A DNA stretch of 64,000 bases, taken from contig JAFTLD010000014.1 in the NCBI GenBank assembly GCA_017452945.1, positions 1 to 64,000 of the forward strand, given 5' to 3'. Every line of letters starts with the position of its first letter. Position 1 is the stretch's first letter. Below the pieces are notes generated by a model. The model did not search any database and had not been told where the DNA came from. It saw only the letters and a program-made list of their open reading frames with translations. The stretch comes from Clostridia bacterium (GTDB lineage Bacteria > Bacillota_A > Clostridia > Oscillospirales > CAG-272). Below are positions 26,021 to 35,325 of the stretch, in pieces. Made by a program: the position numbers and the translations under genes.

Positions 26021-27622
26021 ATGATGTTAGGACAAATCATTTCTGTTGCAGTGATTGTTTCTCTTGCAGTGCTTGGGTTGATTTTTGTACTCAGAGGATT
26101 GCACCGAGGCTTGATCAAGGCCTTGATGACGACAGGAAATCTTGTTTTGAGCGCCTTTCTTGCGTGCTTTTTGTCCAGAGATTTTACCACAATTGCCCGT
26201 GATTACGTCTATCCGCTGTTTGTGTGGGTTACGGGTTTGTTTGGATTGTCACTTGAGCAGGAGCTTGCCGAATTTGATGGGATCGTTACGCTTTTGCCTC
26301 TGCTTGTAGGGGTGCTTGTCACGCCATTACTGTTTTTGGTTTTCTTCGGGATTTTTCGAGCGATCATCGGTTTTGCTTTGATGTTTGTTTACAAGCCCAA
26401 ACGCAAAACGGTGGATGAAGAAGGCAATACGGTCAAGATCAGACGGTACGTCCCTTTGTGGTCGCGTATCAGTGGCGCGGCGGTGGGTGTTCTCAATGCG
26501 TTTTTGCTCTTGGCTATTCTGCTTTTGCCGATTGGCGGATATGCAAATATGATCTGTAATGTCAGCGATGTATATTTTGCGGATCTGGACAGCTCTTCTT
26601 ATTCAAGGGAGGGCTCAGGTGCTAACGAAAAGATCTACTTTATCGTACAGGATTACGTATCTCCTGTTAGAGATAATTGGTTTTTCAAAGTATCATATGG
26701 CACCATAGGTCGGCCATTGTTCAATCACATGACCTCCACAGCCTATAAGGGAGGGGAATTTGGTTTGGAAAACGAAACGGTCACAGCCATTGATCTGCTG
26801 CGCTCCTTGCAAAAGTTTTCCGCGACCAATTTTGCAACCTCACCTCAGCAGAGTGTGGATGCGTTGGGCGAAATGGTGGAAACACTTGAGCAAGCGGTAT
26901 TGATGCCTGATCTGATGGCTTCACTGATAGCGGAGCTGTGTGATAACTGGGCACAGGGGGGCTCACTTATGGGCATTGCGCGTCCGCAGTTGGGCGAGCT
27001 GCTTGACCCTACGTTTGACGTGTTGCTCAATATTATGACTACGGTGGACGGGGAAACCCTGATTGCGGACCTGAACACATTGGTGGATGTATTGGATATG
27101 ATGGTGGAATACAAGATTTTTTCCAACCTTGGCAATTCCGAGGCACTGATGGATACGATGTCCCAAAATCCGGATATGCTTAAGAAGGTCATGGGCTGCT
27201 TTGAAGAAAACGAGCACTTGGCTCCCATGGCGATCGAGATCAAGCGTTTGTGCGTGCGCGCTGTGACCCAGTCCTTGGACATGGGGGACAGTGAGCTGAC
27301 AGGCAAGCTGACAGAATCGATCAATGCGAATAAGGATCAGCCCGAGCGGCTCAGCCAAGCCTTGACCGAGATCGTGCAGGATTATCTGGGAGATCAGGAC
27401 GTCACGGCGACCGTCAGCCCCGAGCTTGTGGATGAGGTTGCCGAGGCAATCGTCAACGAGTTTGCCGGACAGGATATCGTGACAGAGGAAGAGGTCATTG
27501 ATTTTGTGCTGAATTATGCATCCGGTAATCTGATGGGCAGCAGCGGCAGTATTGATCTGGACGGAGACGGGATTCCTGACGGGGATCTGAACAGTGTTCC
27601 GAACGGTTCGATCGAGGGCTAA
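26021..27622 (+). CDS. CvpA-like membrane protein with long C-terminal domain
   Basis: The 533-residue protein has four hydrophobic segments in its first 190 residues (about 5-25, 32-52, 85-125 and 150-175). The short motif FVLRGLHRGLIKALMT resembles the start of CvpA-family proteins, which are linked to colicin V export and peptidoglycan. Residues 190-500 form a long, mostly helical, outside or cytoplasmic domain. The last 30 residues hold an acidic Asp/Gly repeat (DLDGDGIPDGDLN), which resembles a calcium-binding EF-hand or dockerin-type loop. The start is 7 bases from AAAGGAGA. The CvpA link is suggestive, and the rest is unknown. Confidence 0.55.
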   Translation: MMLGQIISVAVIVSLAVLGLIFVLRGLHRGLIKALMTTGNLVLSAFLACFLSRDFTTIARDYVYPLFVWVTGLFGLSLEQELAEFDGIVTLLPLLVGVLVTPLLFLVFFGIFRAIIGFALMFVYKPKRKTVDEEGNTVKIRRYVPLWSRISGAAVGVLNAFLLLAILLLPIGGYANMICNVSDVYFADLDSSSYSREGSGANEKIYFIVQDYVSPVRDNWFFKVSYGTIGRPLFNHMTSTAYKGGEFGLENETVTAIDLLRSLQKFSATNFATSPQQSVDALGEMVETLEQAVLMPDLMASLIAELCDNWAQGGSLMGIARPQLGELLDPTFDVLLNIMTTVDGETLIADLNTLVDVLDMMVEYKIFSNLGNSEALMDTMSQNPDMLKKVMGCFEENEHLAPMAIEIKRLCVRAVTQSLDMGDSELTGKLTESINANKDQPERLSQALTEIVQDYLGDQDVTATVSPELVDEVAEAIVNEFAGQDIVTEEEVIDFVLNYASGNLMGSSGSIDLDGDGIPDGDLNSVPNGSIEG

Positions 27623-27638
27623 AAAGGTGAATAAAACC

Positions 27639-27668
27639 GGCGTGATACTCCAAGCGGAGTATCACGCC
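27639..27668. terminator. Hairpin after the CvpA-like gene
   Basis: The perfect 13-base stem GGCGTGATACTCC / GGAGTATCACGCC has loop AAGC. Its core GTGATACTCCAAGCGGAGTAT is nearly repeated in the hairpin at 56986-57008. Confidence 0.6.
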
Positions 27669-27718
27669 CTTCATATTCTTTCCTTTGCGTGAATAAAACA
27701 TAACAAAGGGGGGATTTT

Positions 27719-28333
27719 ATGCAGATCAAGCAAAATACAAAGCAGGTGCGCGTGATGCAGAGCGGAGCGGTGGTGCTGCGTGCGCAAGCCACGTACGTTA
27801 CAGCGGAGGGCGAAGGTTTTGAAAAATTCAACGCATGTTATGAAAATGCAGCTATGGCGTATCTGAAGTGGGCAGAGCACAAGCAAGGAAAAATGCTGCA
27901 GGAGGAGTATGCAACGCAAAAGTCGGATCGCATGTTTGGCTTTCGTCCCATGATTTGCCGCATGGATACGCGGGTGGTATGGCAACAGGGACAATTTTTA
28001 TCGGTGGTTACCGATAGCATACGCAACAGCGGTACACCGGGCGAATATCCGATCTGCCATCGCAATGCCGACGTGTGGGATATGGGGCGCGGGGTGGTCA
28101 TACCGTTAAAGTATTTTCTGATGCACGTACCTGCGTTGCGTGGCATTCGCGTAGGAGGAAAACGGCCGGAAGGAATCTGGCTTGAGCAAGACGGTGCTGT
28201 GCTTTATCACAATGCGGGAGCGGATGGGTATGCAGAACTCCGTACCGGATTGCACATCGGCTTTGTGCCAAGAAAAGGGGGCGGTGTGCAGGATTTTGTG
28301 CCCGTTCTTGCAGATCACGCAAGTGATTTTTGA
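27719..28333 (+). CDS. Cytoplasmic protein of unknown function
   Basis: The 204-residue protein has no signal peptide or membrane helix. It is alkaline and contains a segment RGVVIPLKYFLMHVPALRGIRVGGKRPEGIWLE that I do not recognise. The start is well supported by AAAGGGGGG eight bases upstream, so it is likely a real gene. It lies just upstream of the V-ATPase operon but is separated by that operon's promoter. Confidence 0.6.
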   Translation: MQIKQNTKQVRVMQSGAVVLRAQATYVTAEGEGFEKFNACYENAAMAYLKWAEHKQGKMLQEEYATQKSDRMFGFRPMICRMDTRVVWQQGQFLSVVTDSIRNSGTPGEYPICHRNADVWDMGRGVVIPLKYFLMHVPALRGIRVGGKRPEGIWLEQDGAVLYHNAGADGYAELRTGLHIGFVPRKGGGVQDFVPVLADHASDF

Positions 28334-28381
28334 ATCATGATGAAAATGTGTCCGATCTTCCGGAAAAATAAGTAAAATTAC

Positions 28382-28410
28382 TTGCATTTATAGGACATTT
28401 ATGGTAAAAT
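28382..28410 (+). promoter_or_regulatory. Promoter of the V-type ATPase operon
   Basis: TTGCAT, 17 bases, TAAAAT, located 64 bases before the first ATPase gene. Confidence 0.6.
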
Positions 28411-28473
28411 ATATCTTATAGTGGCAAAAAATAAAAGCCACGCGGAATCAATAAAAAAAGGACGGTGAACCTT

Positions 28474-28794
28474 TTGGCAAAGGAAACGATTCTGAAGATC
28501 ACACAGGCTGAGGCACAGGCTGCAGAGATCGTCGAAAAGGCGAAAGAAAGAGCGAAAGCCATGTATGCCGAAACCGCACAAAAAAGCAATGAGGACCGCG
28601 TACGGATCGAACAAGAGACCGAAGACAGATTGCGCGCGATGTTGGATGATATGCAAAGCAAAAGCGAGCAGATTCTGCAAAGAAGCTTGCAGAGTGCGCA
28701 AAAGGACGCGGAAAACATGAATAAAATGGCAGAGCTCCATATGGAGGAGGCTGTCAAGGCAATCGTTTGGGGGATCATGGAGCAATGTCAGTAA
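28474..28794 (+). CDS. V-type ATPase peripheral-stalk subunit (NtpF/AtpH-like)
   Basis: The 106-residue protein is almost entirely a charged coiled coil (TQAEAQAAEIVEKAKERAKA...). It forms the peripheral stalk with subunit E and links the catalytic head to subunit I. Its place as first gene matches ntpF in Enterococcus. A TTG at 28474 with GGTGA five bases upstream is preferred. A GTG at 28465 is also in frame but stands only two bases from AAGGA. The end overlaps the next gene. Sequence identity in this family is low, so the call rests mainly on position and coiled-coil character. Confidence 0.75.
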   Translation: MAKETILKITQAEAQAAEIVEKAKERAKAMYAETAQKSNEDRVRIEQETEDRLRAMLDDMQSKSEQILQRSLQSAQKDAENMNKMAELHMEEAVKAIVWGIMEQCQ

Positions 28795-30755
28795 GTACGA
28801 TGCGAAAGCTGACCGTGTTTGCACCCAAGGACCAAGCCGACGCACTGATCCATCGGCTTATGCGCTTGCGTTGTGTGCAGGTGCAGGAGGTGGAGGATGC
28901 GCAGGCCCTGCTTTTGCGCATCAATTGCGATGCGCAAAAGGCGGAAGCCGAGCGGCGCGTTGCCGCCGTTGGGGAGGCCTTGGAGATCCTTGCCAAGTTT
29001 TCCGAGAGGAAAGGGCTTGTGCAGACCCGAAAGCAGCTGGATACAGAAAAATTTATGGCTGAGCGGTATCAGACCGTAATGGATGCTGTGGAGCGTACGC
29101 TCGTGCTTGCGCAGCGTGAAAATGAATGCAATACAGAGATTGTGGCACTCAGGACACGCATGCACACGCTGGCTCCATGGCTGATCCACAGGGTACCGCT
29201 GGGGCTGGAGGGGACCAAATGCTGTGAGGTGCAGTTGGGTTCGTTCCCTGCAAAAACAAAGATCGAGGCGGTCAATCAATCGCTTGCCGAGCTTTGTGCC
29301 GTGGCCAAGAGCGTATTCTCCGATGAAGACGGTGAATATGCATGGGTCATCTGCCATCGGGCGGACAGCGCAGCGGTGCAACGCGTGTTGAGTGAAAGAG
29401 GCTTTATCAGGGCTTCGCTCAAGGAGTTCTCAGCTCCCGCCAAAGAGGAATATGGAAACTGTAAAAAAGCCTGTGAGGTGCTGCAGGCGGAGATTGCACA
29501 GATCAAACAGCAGTTTATCGGGCTGGCGGGAATGCTGGACGACTTGGAAATGCTGTGGGATATAGAAAACTCCAATTTGACCGCTGCCGTTGCCAAGCAA
29601 AAGCTGGCGCAGACCGGCTATTGCGCGGTGATGCAGGGCTGGGCGCCCTTGCGGACGGTGGACAAGGTTGCACAGGCCTTGGATGAGGCAGAATGCGCCT
29701 TTGTATTTGAAGAGCCTGCACCGGGAGAAGAGCCGCCCGTGCTGTTGCGTAACAACAAGTTTGCGGCCAACTTCGAGTGGGTGGTCAGCATGTATTCCTA
29801 CCCCAAATACGGCACCTACGATCCCACCATGGTCATGAGCATCTTCTACTTTTTGATCTTTGGTTTGATGTTTGCCGACGTGGGTTACGGCCTTTTGTTA
29901 GCACTTGGCGGATTTTTGATCCCCGTGATCATCAAACCGCGTGACGGATTGCGCCGCACGCTGAATATGTTCGGCTATTGCGGCATTGCGTGCGTGATAT
30001 GCGGCGTGATATTTGGCGGTTGGTTTGGAGACATGCCTTATGCCATTATGGTCAATTTGTTGGGGATTTTCGAATCCACCGAAGCAGCGATAGAAGCCGT
30101 ACCGTTCTTCAACGGTGTACAGCTCAGTCTTGGCGGTGAGCCAATCGCACTCAATCCGCTCTCCAATCCGTTGGCGTTCCTGGTGGTTTCACTGGGCGTG
30201 GGTGCCGTGCATCTGATTGCAGGCATGATCGTCAAGTTCGTGCTGCTTTGCAAGGACAAGCACGTATTCGCAGCAATCTTTGACGTAGGCTCGTGGCTGA
30301 TCATCTTTGCGGGCATCGGCGTGGTGTTCTTACACAAGACTGCGGGTATCGTGATGATCGCGCTTGGTGTGCTGATGATCATCTGCACCGCGGGCAGAAG
30401 TGCCAAGAACCCGATTATGAAGTTTCTCAAGGGTCTCTTGGGGCTTTACGATGCCATCAATTACGCATCGGATCTGTTGTCCTATTCCAGAATTCTTGCG
30501 CTGGGACTTGCCTCGGCGGTGATTGCGCAGGTGGTCAATATGGTGGGTACCATGTTTGTGTCCGGCATCCCGGGATTTGTGATCCTGCTTGTCGTTTCGC
30601 TGATTGGACACTCAATCAATATGGCGCTGAATGTATTGGGATCGTTTGTGCATACCAGCAGATTGCAGTATCTGGAATTCTTCGGAAAATTCTTTGAGGA
30701 TGGCGGAGAAGAGTTTGTTCCTCTTGCCCCCTCGGACCGTTATACGGATCAATAA
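28785..30755 (+). CDS. V-type ATPase membrane subunit I (a subunit)
   Basis: The 656-residue protein is the stator membrane subunit that forms the ion half-channels beside the rotor ring. The N-terminal half (to about 330) is soluble with coiled coils (MRKLTVFAPKDQADALIHRL at the start). The C-terminal half has seven or eight membrane helices, including FGLMFADVGYGLLL and the family motif YASDLLSYSRILALGLASAVIA, which carries the essential Arg. The ATG at 28785 overlaps the upstream stop. The length is close to the usual 640-660. Confidence 0.93.
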   Translation: MSVSTMRKLTVFAPKDQADALIHRLMRLRCVQVQEVEDAQALLLRINCDAQKAEAERRVAAVGEALEILAKFSERKGLVQTRKQLDTEKFMAERYQTVMDAVERTLVLAQRENECNTEIVALRTRMHTLAPWLIHRVPLGLEGTKCCEVQLGSFPAKTKIEAVNQSLAELCAVAKSVFSDEDGEYAWVICHRADSAAVQRVLSERGFIRASLKEFSAPAKEEYGNCKKACEVLQAEIAQIKQQFIGLAGMLDDLEMLWDIENSNLTAAVAKQKLAQTGYCAVMQGWAPLRTVDKVAQALDEAECAFVFEEPAPGEEPPVLLRNNKFAANFEWVVSMYSYPKYGTYDPTMVMSIFYFLIFGLMFADVGYGLLLALGGFLIPVIIKPRDGLRRTLNMFGYCGIACVICGVIFGGWFGDMPYAIMVNLLGIFESTEAAIEAVPFFNGVQLSLGGEPIALNPLSNPLAFLVVSLGVGAVHLIAGMIVKFVLLCKDKHVFAAIFDVGSWLIIFAGIGVVFLHKTAGIVMIALGVLMIICTAGRSAKNPIMKFLKGLLGLYDAINYASDLLSYSRILALGLASAVIAQVVNMVGTMFVSGIPGFVILLVVSLIGHSINMALNVLGSFVHTSRLQYLEFFGKFFEDGGEEFVPLAPSDRYTDQ

Positions 30756-30792
30756 AATTTCATTCAAATATTTTTAAGGAGAAATAAATATC

Positions 30793-31428
30793 ATGAAAAA
30801 GACAATTCTTTTGACAATCGTTATGACTGCCGTTCTGGCACTCGTTCTTTCTATCGGTGTTTTTGCAGCTGAAGAGCCCGTCGCGCCCATGGATCCCAAT
30901 CCTATGGGACAGCAGCAGGCTGAGCAAGAGCCTTCACTGTTCTCTATGATCTTTAGCGGCGGTGCACTTGCTATTCTGGGTGCAGCCGTTGCAGTCGGTC
31001 TTGCGGGCATTGGCTCCGCAAAGGGCGTTGGCATGGTTGGTGAAGCGACCTGCGGTTTGCTTACCGAGAATCCCAATGCGTTTGGTAAAGCATTCTTGTT
31101 GATGGCACTTCCCATGACCCAGGGTATTTACGGCTTGGTAATTGCATTCCTGATTCTGTTCAAGACGGGTTTGTTTGCCGAGGGCCATATGGACAACCTG
31201 CTGGCTTTGTCCGTAGAAGAGGGCGCTTACTATCTCATGTCCGCACTGCCCATCGGTGTTGTTGGTCTGATTTCTGCGATCAAGCAGGCAAGAGTATCTG
31301 TTTCGGGTATCAATCTGCTTGCTAAGCGTCCCGAAAAGGTCATCAATGCCGTCACATCCGCGGCTTTGGTAGAAACTTACGCGATCTGTGCGTTGTTGAT
31401 CTCGGTTTTGCTGGTATTGGTAGGCTGA
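30793..31428 (+). CDS. V-type ATPase proteolipid subunit K with Na+-binding signature and N-terminal leader
   Basis: The 211-residue rotor-ring subunit carries the transported ion. After four helices arranged as two hairpins it keeps the residues that bind Na+ in Enterococcus hirae NtpK, namely Leu106, Thr109, Gln110 (in ALPMTQGIYG), Gln165 (in SAIKQAR) and Glu194 (in ALVETYAI). The spacing Gln165-Glu194 is 29, as in NtpK. Unlike the 156-residue NtpK it has an extra first hydrophobic segment with a signal-peptide look (residues 1-26) and an acidic Pro/Gln linker (27-46). Na+ coupling is inferred from these residues. Confidence 0.93.
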   Translation: MKKTILLTIVMTAVLALVLSIGVFAAEEPVAPMDPNPMGQQQAEQEPSLFSMIFSGGALAILGAAVAVGLAGIGSAKGVGMVGEATCGLLTENPNAFGKAFLLMALPMTQGIYGLVIAFLILFKTGLFAEGHMDNLLALSVEEGAYYLMSALPIGVVGLISAIKQARVSVSGINLLAKRPEKVINAVTSAALVETYAICALLISVLLVLVG

Positions 31429-31483
31429 TTTTAGTTGCATGGTGGCAAAGGCCACGCACACAGATTGAGAATTGAGGAAAATC

Positions 31484-32164
31484 ATGACAGGACTTGAAAA
31501 AATCACTTCCCGCATCATAGAGGATGCCCGTGCCGAGGCGCAGGAGATCTTGGATGAGGCAACGGAAAAGAGCCTTGAGGTCAGAGCAAAGAATCTGGCC
31601 GAGGTGCAGGCAACCTGCGACCGCATGGTCGCGGATGCCGAGCGTGAGGGCGAAAGTTTAGTCATCCGTGCCAAATCGAGCGCTGCTATGACCAGAAGAA
31701 ATATCGAGCTTGCCGCAAAGAGTGAAATGATCGAGCGTGCGTTTGACCGCGCGATGCAGGAGATCTATGACATGGATCGCGAAAGATACGCCGCCCTTCT
31801 GCTCTCGCTTTTGTGCAAGACCTTGAATGCGCAAAGAGAATCCGAGCGCGACAGCATGCGTTTGTACGGTGAGGACGTAGCACCTGCCTATTATGAGCTG
31901 ATGCTCAACGCGCGTGACGGTGCCGACGTAGCCCCTATGCTGATGCTGGGCATCAGAAATGCCGCTGCAGCGGGCAAGATTCCCGCAGATATGGCAACCA
32001 AGCTCAGGCTTGTCAAGGAGCCGGTTTCCATTGACGGTGGCCTTGTGCTGCGCTGCGGAGATATTGAAATCAACTGTGCGTTTTCCATGATCCTGGCGGC
32101 TATCCGCCCCGAATTGGAATCTCGCGTACAGCAGATCCTTTATAAGGATCAGATCAAATCCTAA
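31484..32164 (+). CDS. V-type ATPase peripheral-stalk subunit E
   Basis: The 226-residue protein has a coiled-coil N-terminal half (LEKITSRIIEDARAEAQEILDEATEKS) and a globular C-terminal half, as in subunit E. It binds the head and pairs with the coiled-coil subunit encoded at 28474. The ATG at 31484 is preceded by TTGAGGA. The upstream in-frame codons lack a site. Confidence 0.88.
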   Translation: MTGLEKITSRIIEDARAEAQEILDEATEKSLEVRAKNLAEVQATCDRMVADAEREGESLVIRAKSSAAMTRRNIELAAKSEMIERAFDRAMQEIYDMDRERYAALLLSLLCKTLNAQRESERDSMRLYGEDVAPAYYELMLNARDGADVAPMLMLGIRNAAAAGKIPADMATKLRLVKEPVSIDGGLVLRCGDIEINCAFSMILAAIRPELESRVQQILYKDQIKS

Positions 32165-32208
32165 AACAGCGACGATACTGTGTCGCTTTCGGAAAGGTTG
32201 TTTGACTC

Positions 32209-33219
32209 ATGTCGAAAAATCCACAACAAACCGCATATATGTATGCCTCCTCCCGCGTGCGTGCGCTTGAGGTGGGTATCATAGGAAAAGATCGTATTGA
32301 GCACCTGGCGGATGCTGCAGATCTTGGTGAGCTGTACGCACGTCTGGAGGAGTACGGTGTTACGCTGATCCGTGATGAACAGGGAAGCGTGCTGACTGAG
32401 CCTGTGCTGCAGGGCATTCTTTCGGTGACTTTGCAAAACGTGCTTGAATCGGTCCCCGCTCCCGAGTTGTATGACTTTTTGCGGTATCCCTATGATTGCC
32501 ATAATATCAAGGCAGCCATCAAGTGCCATTTGCGCGGACTGGATGCAGCGCCCATGATGATTGCGCTTGGCTCGGCTGACTGTAAAGAGGTTGCCAAAAT
32601 GCCCGAAAAGGGAGATTTTTCGCCTCTGCCCACAGCGATGGCCAAGGCTGCTGAGCTTGCTGTACAGGCGTACGCAAAAACGGCAAATCCGCGCACGATC
32701 GACGTGTTGCTTGATAAGGCTTGCTTTGCGGATATGCTTGCCTGCGCCAAAAAGGGCGGGGAAGCCTTCCACGTGCAGCTGGTGCGCACACGTATCGACC
32801 TGATCAACGTTATGATTTGTCTGCGTCTTGTGCGCATGCAAGCGGGTGAGCAAGGGGCGGTGCTGCTGGAGCAGGCCATGCTTGACGGAGGAACTCTTGA
32901 AAAAGCATTGCTGATGCAGGTGTACGGGCAGGGAGAGACGGCTTTGACCGATATGCTGGCCCATACAAGTTATGACAAATTTGCCACTGCTTTGCGCGAA
33001 AGCGACGGCACGTCGGCAAGTGCTGAGAGGTTGGCGGACGATTTCTTTATGGAGCTTTTGCGCACAGCCAGATACACCACCTTCGGTGCATCTGTGCCCA
33101 CGGCGTATTTCTATGCGCAGGAATATGCCGTTAAGAATATCCGTATTGTCATTGCCGCCAAGAGTGCGGGACTGAAGCCGGAAACCATTCGGGAAAGGAT
33201 CAGGACAAGCTATGTATAA
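32209..33219 (+). CDS. V-type ATPase subunit C
   Basis: The 336-residue protein is the funnel-shaped connector that couples the central stalk to the membrane rotor ring. It matches subunit C in length, in position between E and F, and in the pattern YMYASSRVRALEVGIIGKDRIEHLADA near the start and YDCHNIKAAIKCHLRGLD near residue 90. It overlaps subunit F by 8 bases. Confidence 0.88.
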   Translation: MSKNPQQTAYMYASSRVRALEVGIIGKDRIEHLADAADLGELYARLEEYGVTLIRDEQGSVLTEPVLQGILSVTLQNVLESVPAPELYDFLRYPYDCHNIKAAIKCHLRGLDAAPMMIALGSADCKEVAKMPEKGDFSPLPTAMAKAAELAVQAYAKTANPRTIDVLLDKACFADMLACAKKGGEAFHVQLVRTRIDLINVMICLRLVRMQAGEQGAVLLEQAMLDGGTLEKALLMQVYGQGETALTDMLAHTSYDKFATALRESDGTSASAERLADDFFMELLRTARYTTFGASVPTAYFYAQEYAVKNIRIVIAAKSAGLKPETIRERIRTSYV

Positions 33220-33532
33220 GATCGGAATGATCGGTGAGCGTGACAGCGTCATCGGCTATATGGCGCTCGGCTTTGCGGTACACGAGGCTGAGGATGCCGA
33301 TCGTGCGCGCGTGATTTTGCACACGCTTGCCAAAGACAGTGAATACGCCATTATATTTATCGTGGAAAATTTCGCGGTGGCCTTGGAAGAGGACATTGCA
33401 AAATATAAGGATGTGCCCACCCCGGCGATCATATGTATACCGGGCAGAAACGGAACCACCGGCTACGGCCTTTCTCAGGTCAAAAAAGCCGTGGAGAGAG
33501 CGGTTGGCGCTGACATATTGTTTAAGGAATAA
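33212..33532 (+). CDS. V-type ATPase subunit F
   Basis: The 106-residue protein is a Rossmann-like central-stalk subunit that binds subunit D. The family features are the opening IGMIGERDSVIGYMALGF and the segment PAIICIPGRNGTTGYGLSQVKKAVERAVG. It is called NtpG in Enterococcus. Overlap with subunit C implies coupled translation. Confidence 0.92.
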   Translation: MYKIGMIGERDSVIGYMALGFAVHEAEDADRARVILHTLAKDSEYAIIFIVENFAVALEEDIAKYKDVPTPAIICIPGRNGTTGYGLSQVKKAVERAVGADILFKE

Positions 33533-33544
33533 GGAGTATCAGAT

Positions 33545-35305
33545 ATGGTAGAAGGAAAGATCCTCAAGGTATCCGGCCCGCTGGTTGTAGCGGAGGGGAT
33601 GCGTGAAGCGAATATGTTTGACGTTGTCCGCGTGGGCAAGGACCGTCTGATCGGTGAGATCATTGAGATGCACGGTGACCGTGCGTCCATTCAGGTATAC
33701 GAAGAAACTGCAGGCATTGGCCGAGGTGACAAGGTGGTATCCACGGGTGCTCCCTTGTCGGTTGAGCTTGGCCCCGGCTTGCTTTCCAATATTTACGATG
33801 GCATTCAGCGCCCCTTGGAGGCAATCAAGGAGCGTTACGGTGCCAATATTGCCAAGGGTATTGATGAGCCAGCTTTGGATCGCAGTAAGTACTGGCACTT
33901 TACGCCGGCACACGTATTCGGCGACAAGGTCGGCCCGGGTGACGTGTACGGTACCGTGCAGGAAACCGACGTCATTACCCACAAGATCATGGTTCCTCCC
34001 GGCATGACCGGCACCATTGTGGACTTGGTGGAGGGTGACTACCGTGTGACCGACCGTATCGGTAAGATCAAGCGCCCAGACGGTACCATCGAAGAAATTT
34101 TCTTGGCACAGAAGTGGCCTGTACGTGTGTCCAGACCCTATGCCGAAAAGTTGCCTCCCGTTGAGCCCATGATCACAGGTCAGCGCTCGATCGACGCGCT
34201 TTTCCCCATTGCAAAGGGTGGAACCGCGTGCGTTCCCGGCCCGTTCGGTGCGGGTAAAACGGTCGTGCAGCATCAGCTGGCTAAGTGGAGTGACGTGGAC
34301 GTGGTGATCTATATCGGCTGCGGTGAGCGCGGCAACGAGATGACCGACGTTCTGCGTGAATTCCCCGAGCTGACCGACCCCAGAACGGGAAAATCGCTCA
34401 TGGAGCGCACCGTGCTGATCGCCAACACCTCGGATATGCCCGTTGCGGCGCGTGAGGCTTCGATCTATACGGGTATTACCATTGCGGAATATTATCGCGA
34501 TATGGGCTACAACGTAGCCGTTATCGCAGACTCGACCTCCCGTTGGGCAGAGGCCTTGCGTGAGATGTCGGGCAGATTGGAGGAAATGCCGGGTGAGGAG
34601 GGTTACCCCGCTTACCTGACCAGCCGTCTGGCGCAGTTCTACGAAAGAGCGGGCAAGGTGGTTTGCCTTGGTGACGACGGCCGAATCGGTACGCTTTCCG
34701 CCATCGGTGCGGTATCTCCGCAGGGCGGCGATATCTCCGAGCCTGTCACACAGGCAACGCTGCGTATCGTCAAGGTCTTCTGGGGATTGGATTCCTCGCT
34801 GGCCTACAAGCGTCATTTCCCGGCCATCAACTGGCTCAATTCCTACTCCTTGTACTGTGATCGCCTGAGCGATTGGTTCTCCGAGAACGTGTCGGCGCGT
34901 TGGATGGAAATGACCGGAAAGTGCCTGAAGATCCTGCAAAAAGAGGCGGAGCTCAATGAGATCGTGCAGCTGGTCGGTATGGACGCGCTTTCGAGTGAGG
35001 ACAGATTGACTCTTGAGATCGCACGCAGTGTGCGTGAGGACTTTTTGCAGCAGTTTGCATTTGACGAGGTGGACGGATACACCCAGCTGGACAAGCAGTA
35101 CGAAATGCTCACGCTGGTGTTTGATTTTGAGCAAAAGGCAGCCGAGGCAGTTGCTGCAGGAGCGGATATTGAGGAGATTTCCACGCTGCCCGTGCGTGAG
35201 CAGATCGGCCGTTTCAAGGCGGTTCCTTACGCAGATTATAAGGCTGAATCCGCCAAAATCAAGCAAGAAATTTCCAATCAGCTGGATGCACTTACCCGCG
35301 CGTAA
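33545..35305 (+). CDS. atpA: V-type ATPase catalytic subunit A
   Basis: The 586-residue protein is the catalytic subunit that hydrolyses or makes ATP. The Walker A motif GPFGAGKT (about residues 232-239), the signature [11 protein letters not shown], the catalytic-site segment [32 protein letters not shown] and the family-specific non-homologous insert (about 120-190) are all present. The length matches the usual 580-600. Intein insertions, known in some relatives, are absent. It follows subunit F by 12 bases. Confidence 0.98.
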   Translation: MVEGKILKVSGPLVVAEGMREANMFDVVRVGKDRLIGEIIEMHGDRASIQVYEETAGIGRGDKVVSTGAPLSVELGPGLLSNIYDGIQRPLEAIKERYGANIAKGIDEPALDRSKYWHFTPAHVFGDKVGPGDVYGTVQETDVITHKIMVPPGMTGTIVDLVEGDYRVTDRIGKIKRPDGTIEEIFLAQKWPVRVSRPYAEKLPPVEPMITGQRSIDALFPIAKGGTACVPGPFGAGKTVVQHQLAKWSDVDVVIYIGCGERGNEMTDVLREFPELTDPRTGKSLMERTVLIANTSDMPVAAREASIYTGITIAEYYRDMGYNVAVIADSTSRWAEALREMSGRLEEMPGEEGYPAYLTSRLAQFYERAGKVVCLGDDGRIGTLSAIGAVSPQGGDISEPVTQATLRIVKVFWGLDSSLAYKRHFPAINWLNSYSLYCDRLSDWFSENVSARWMEMTGKCLKILQKEAELNEIVQLVGMDALSSEDRLTLEIARSVREDFLQQFAFDEVDGYTQLDKQYEMLTLVFDFEQKAAEAVAAGADIEEISTLPVREQIGRFKAVPYADYKAESAKIKQEISNQLDALTRA

Positions 35306-35325
35306 GCTGAGAAAGGATTTGTATT

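Noticed and set aside
33539..35266. A 575-codon open frame antisense to the V-ATPase subunit A gene
   Set aside because: The plus strand encodes a clear, full-length V-ATPase catalytic subunit. The antisense frame has no ribosome site and no recognisable domain, and is a by-product of biased codons.
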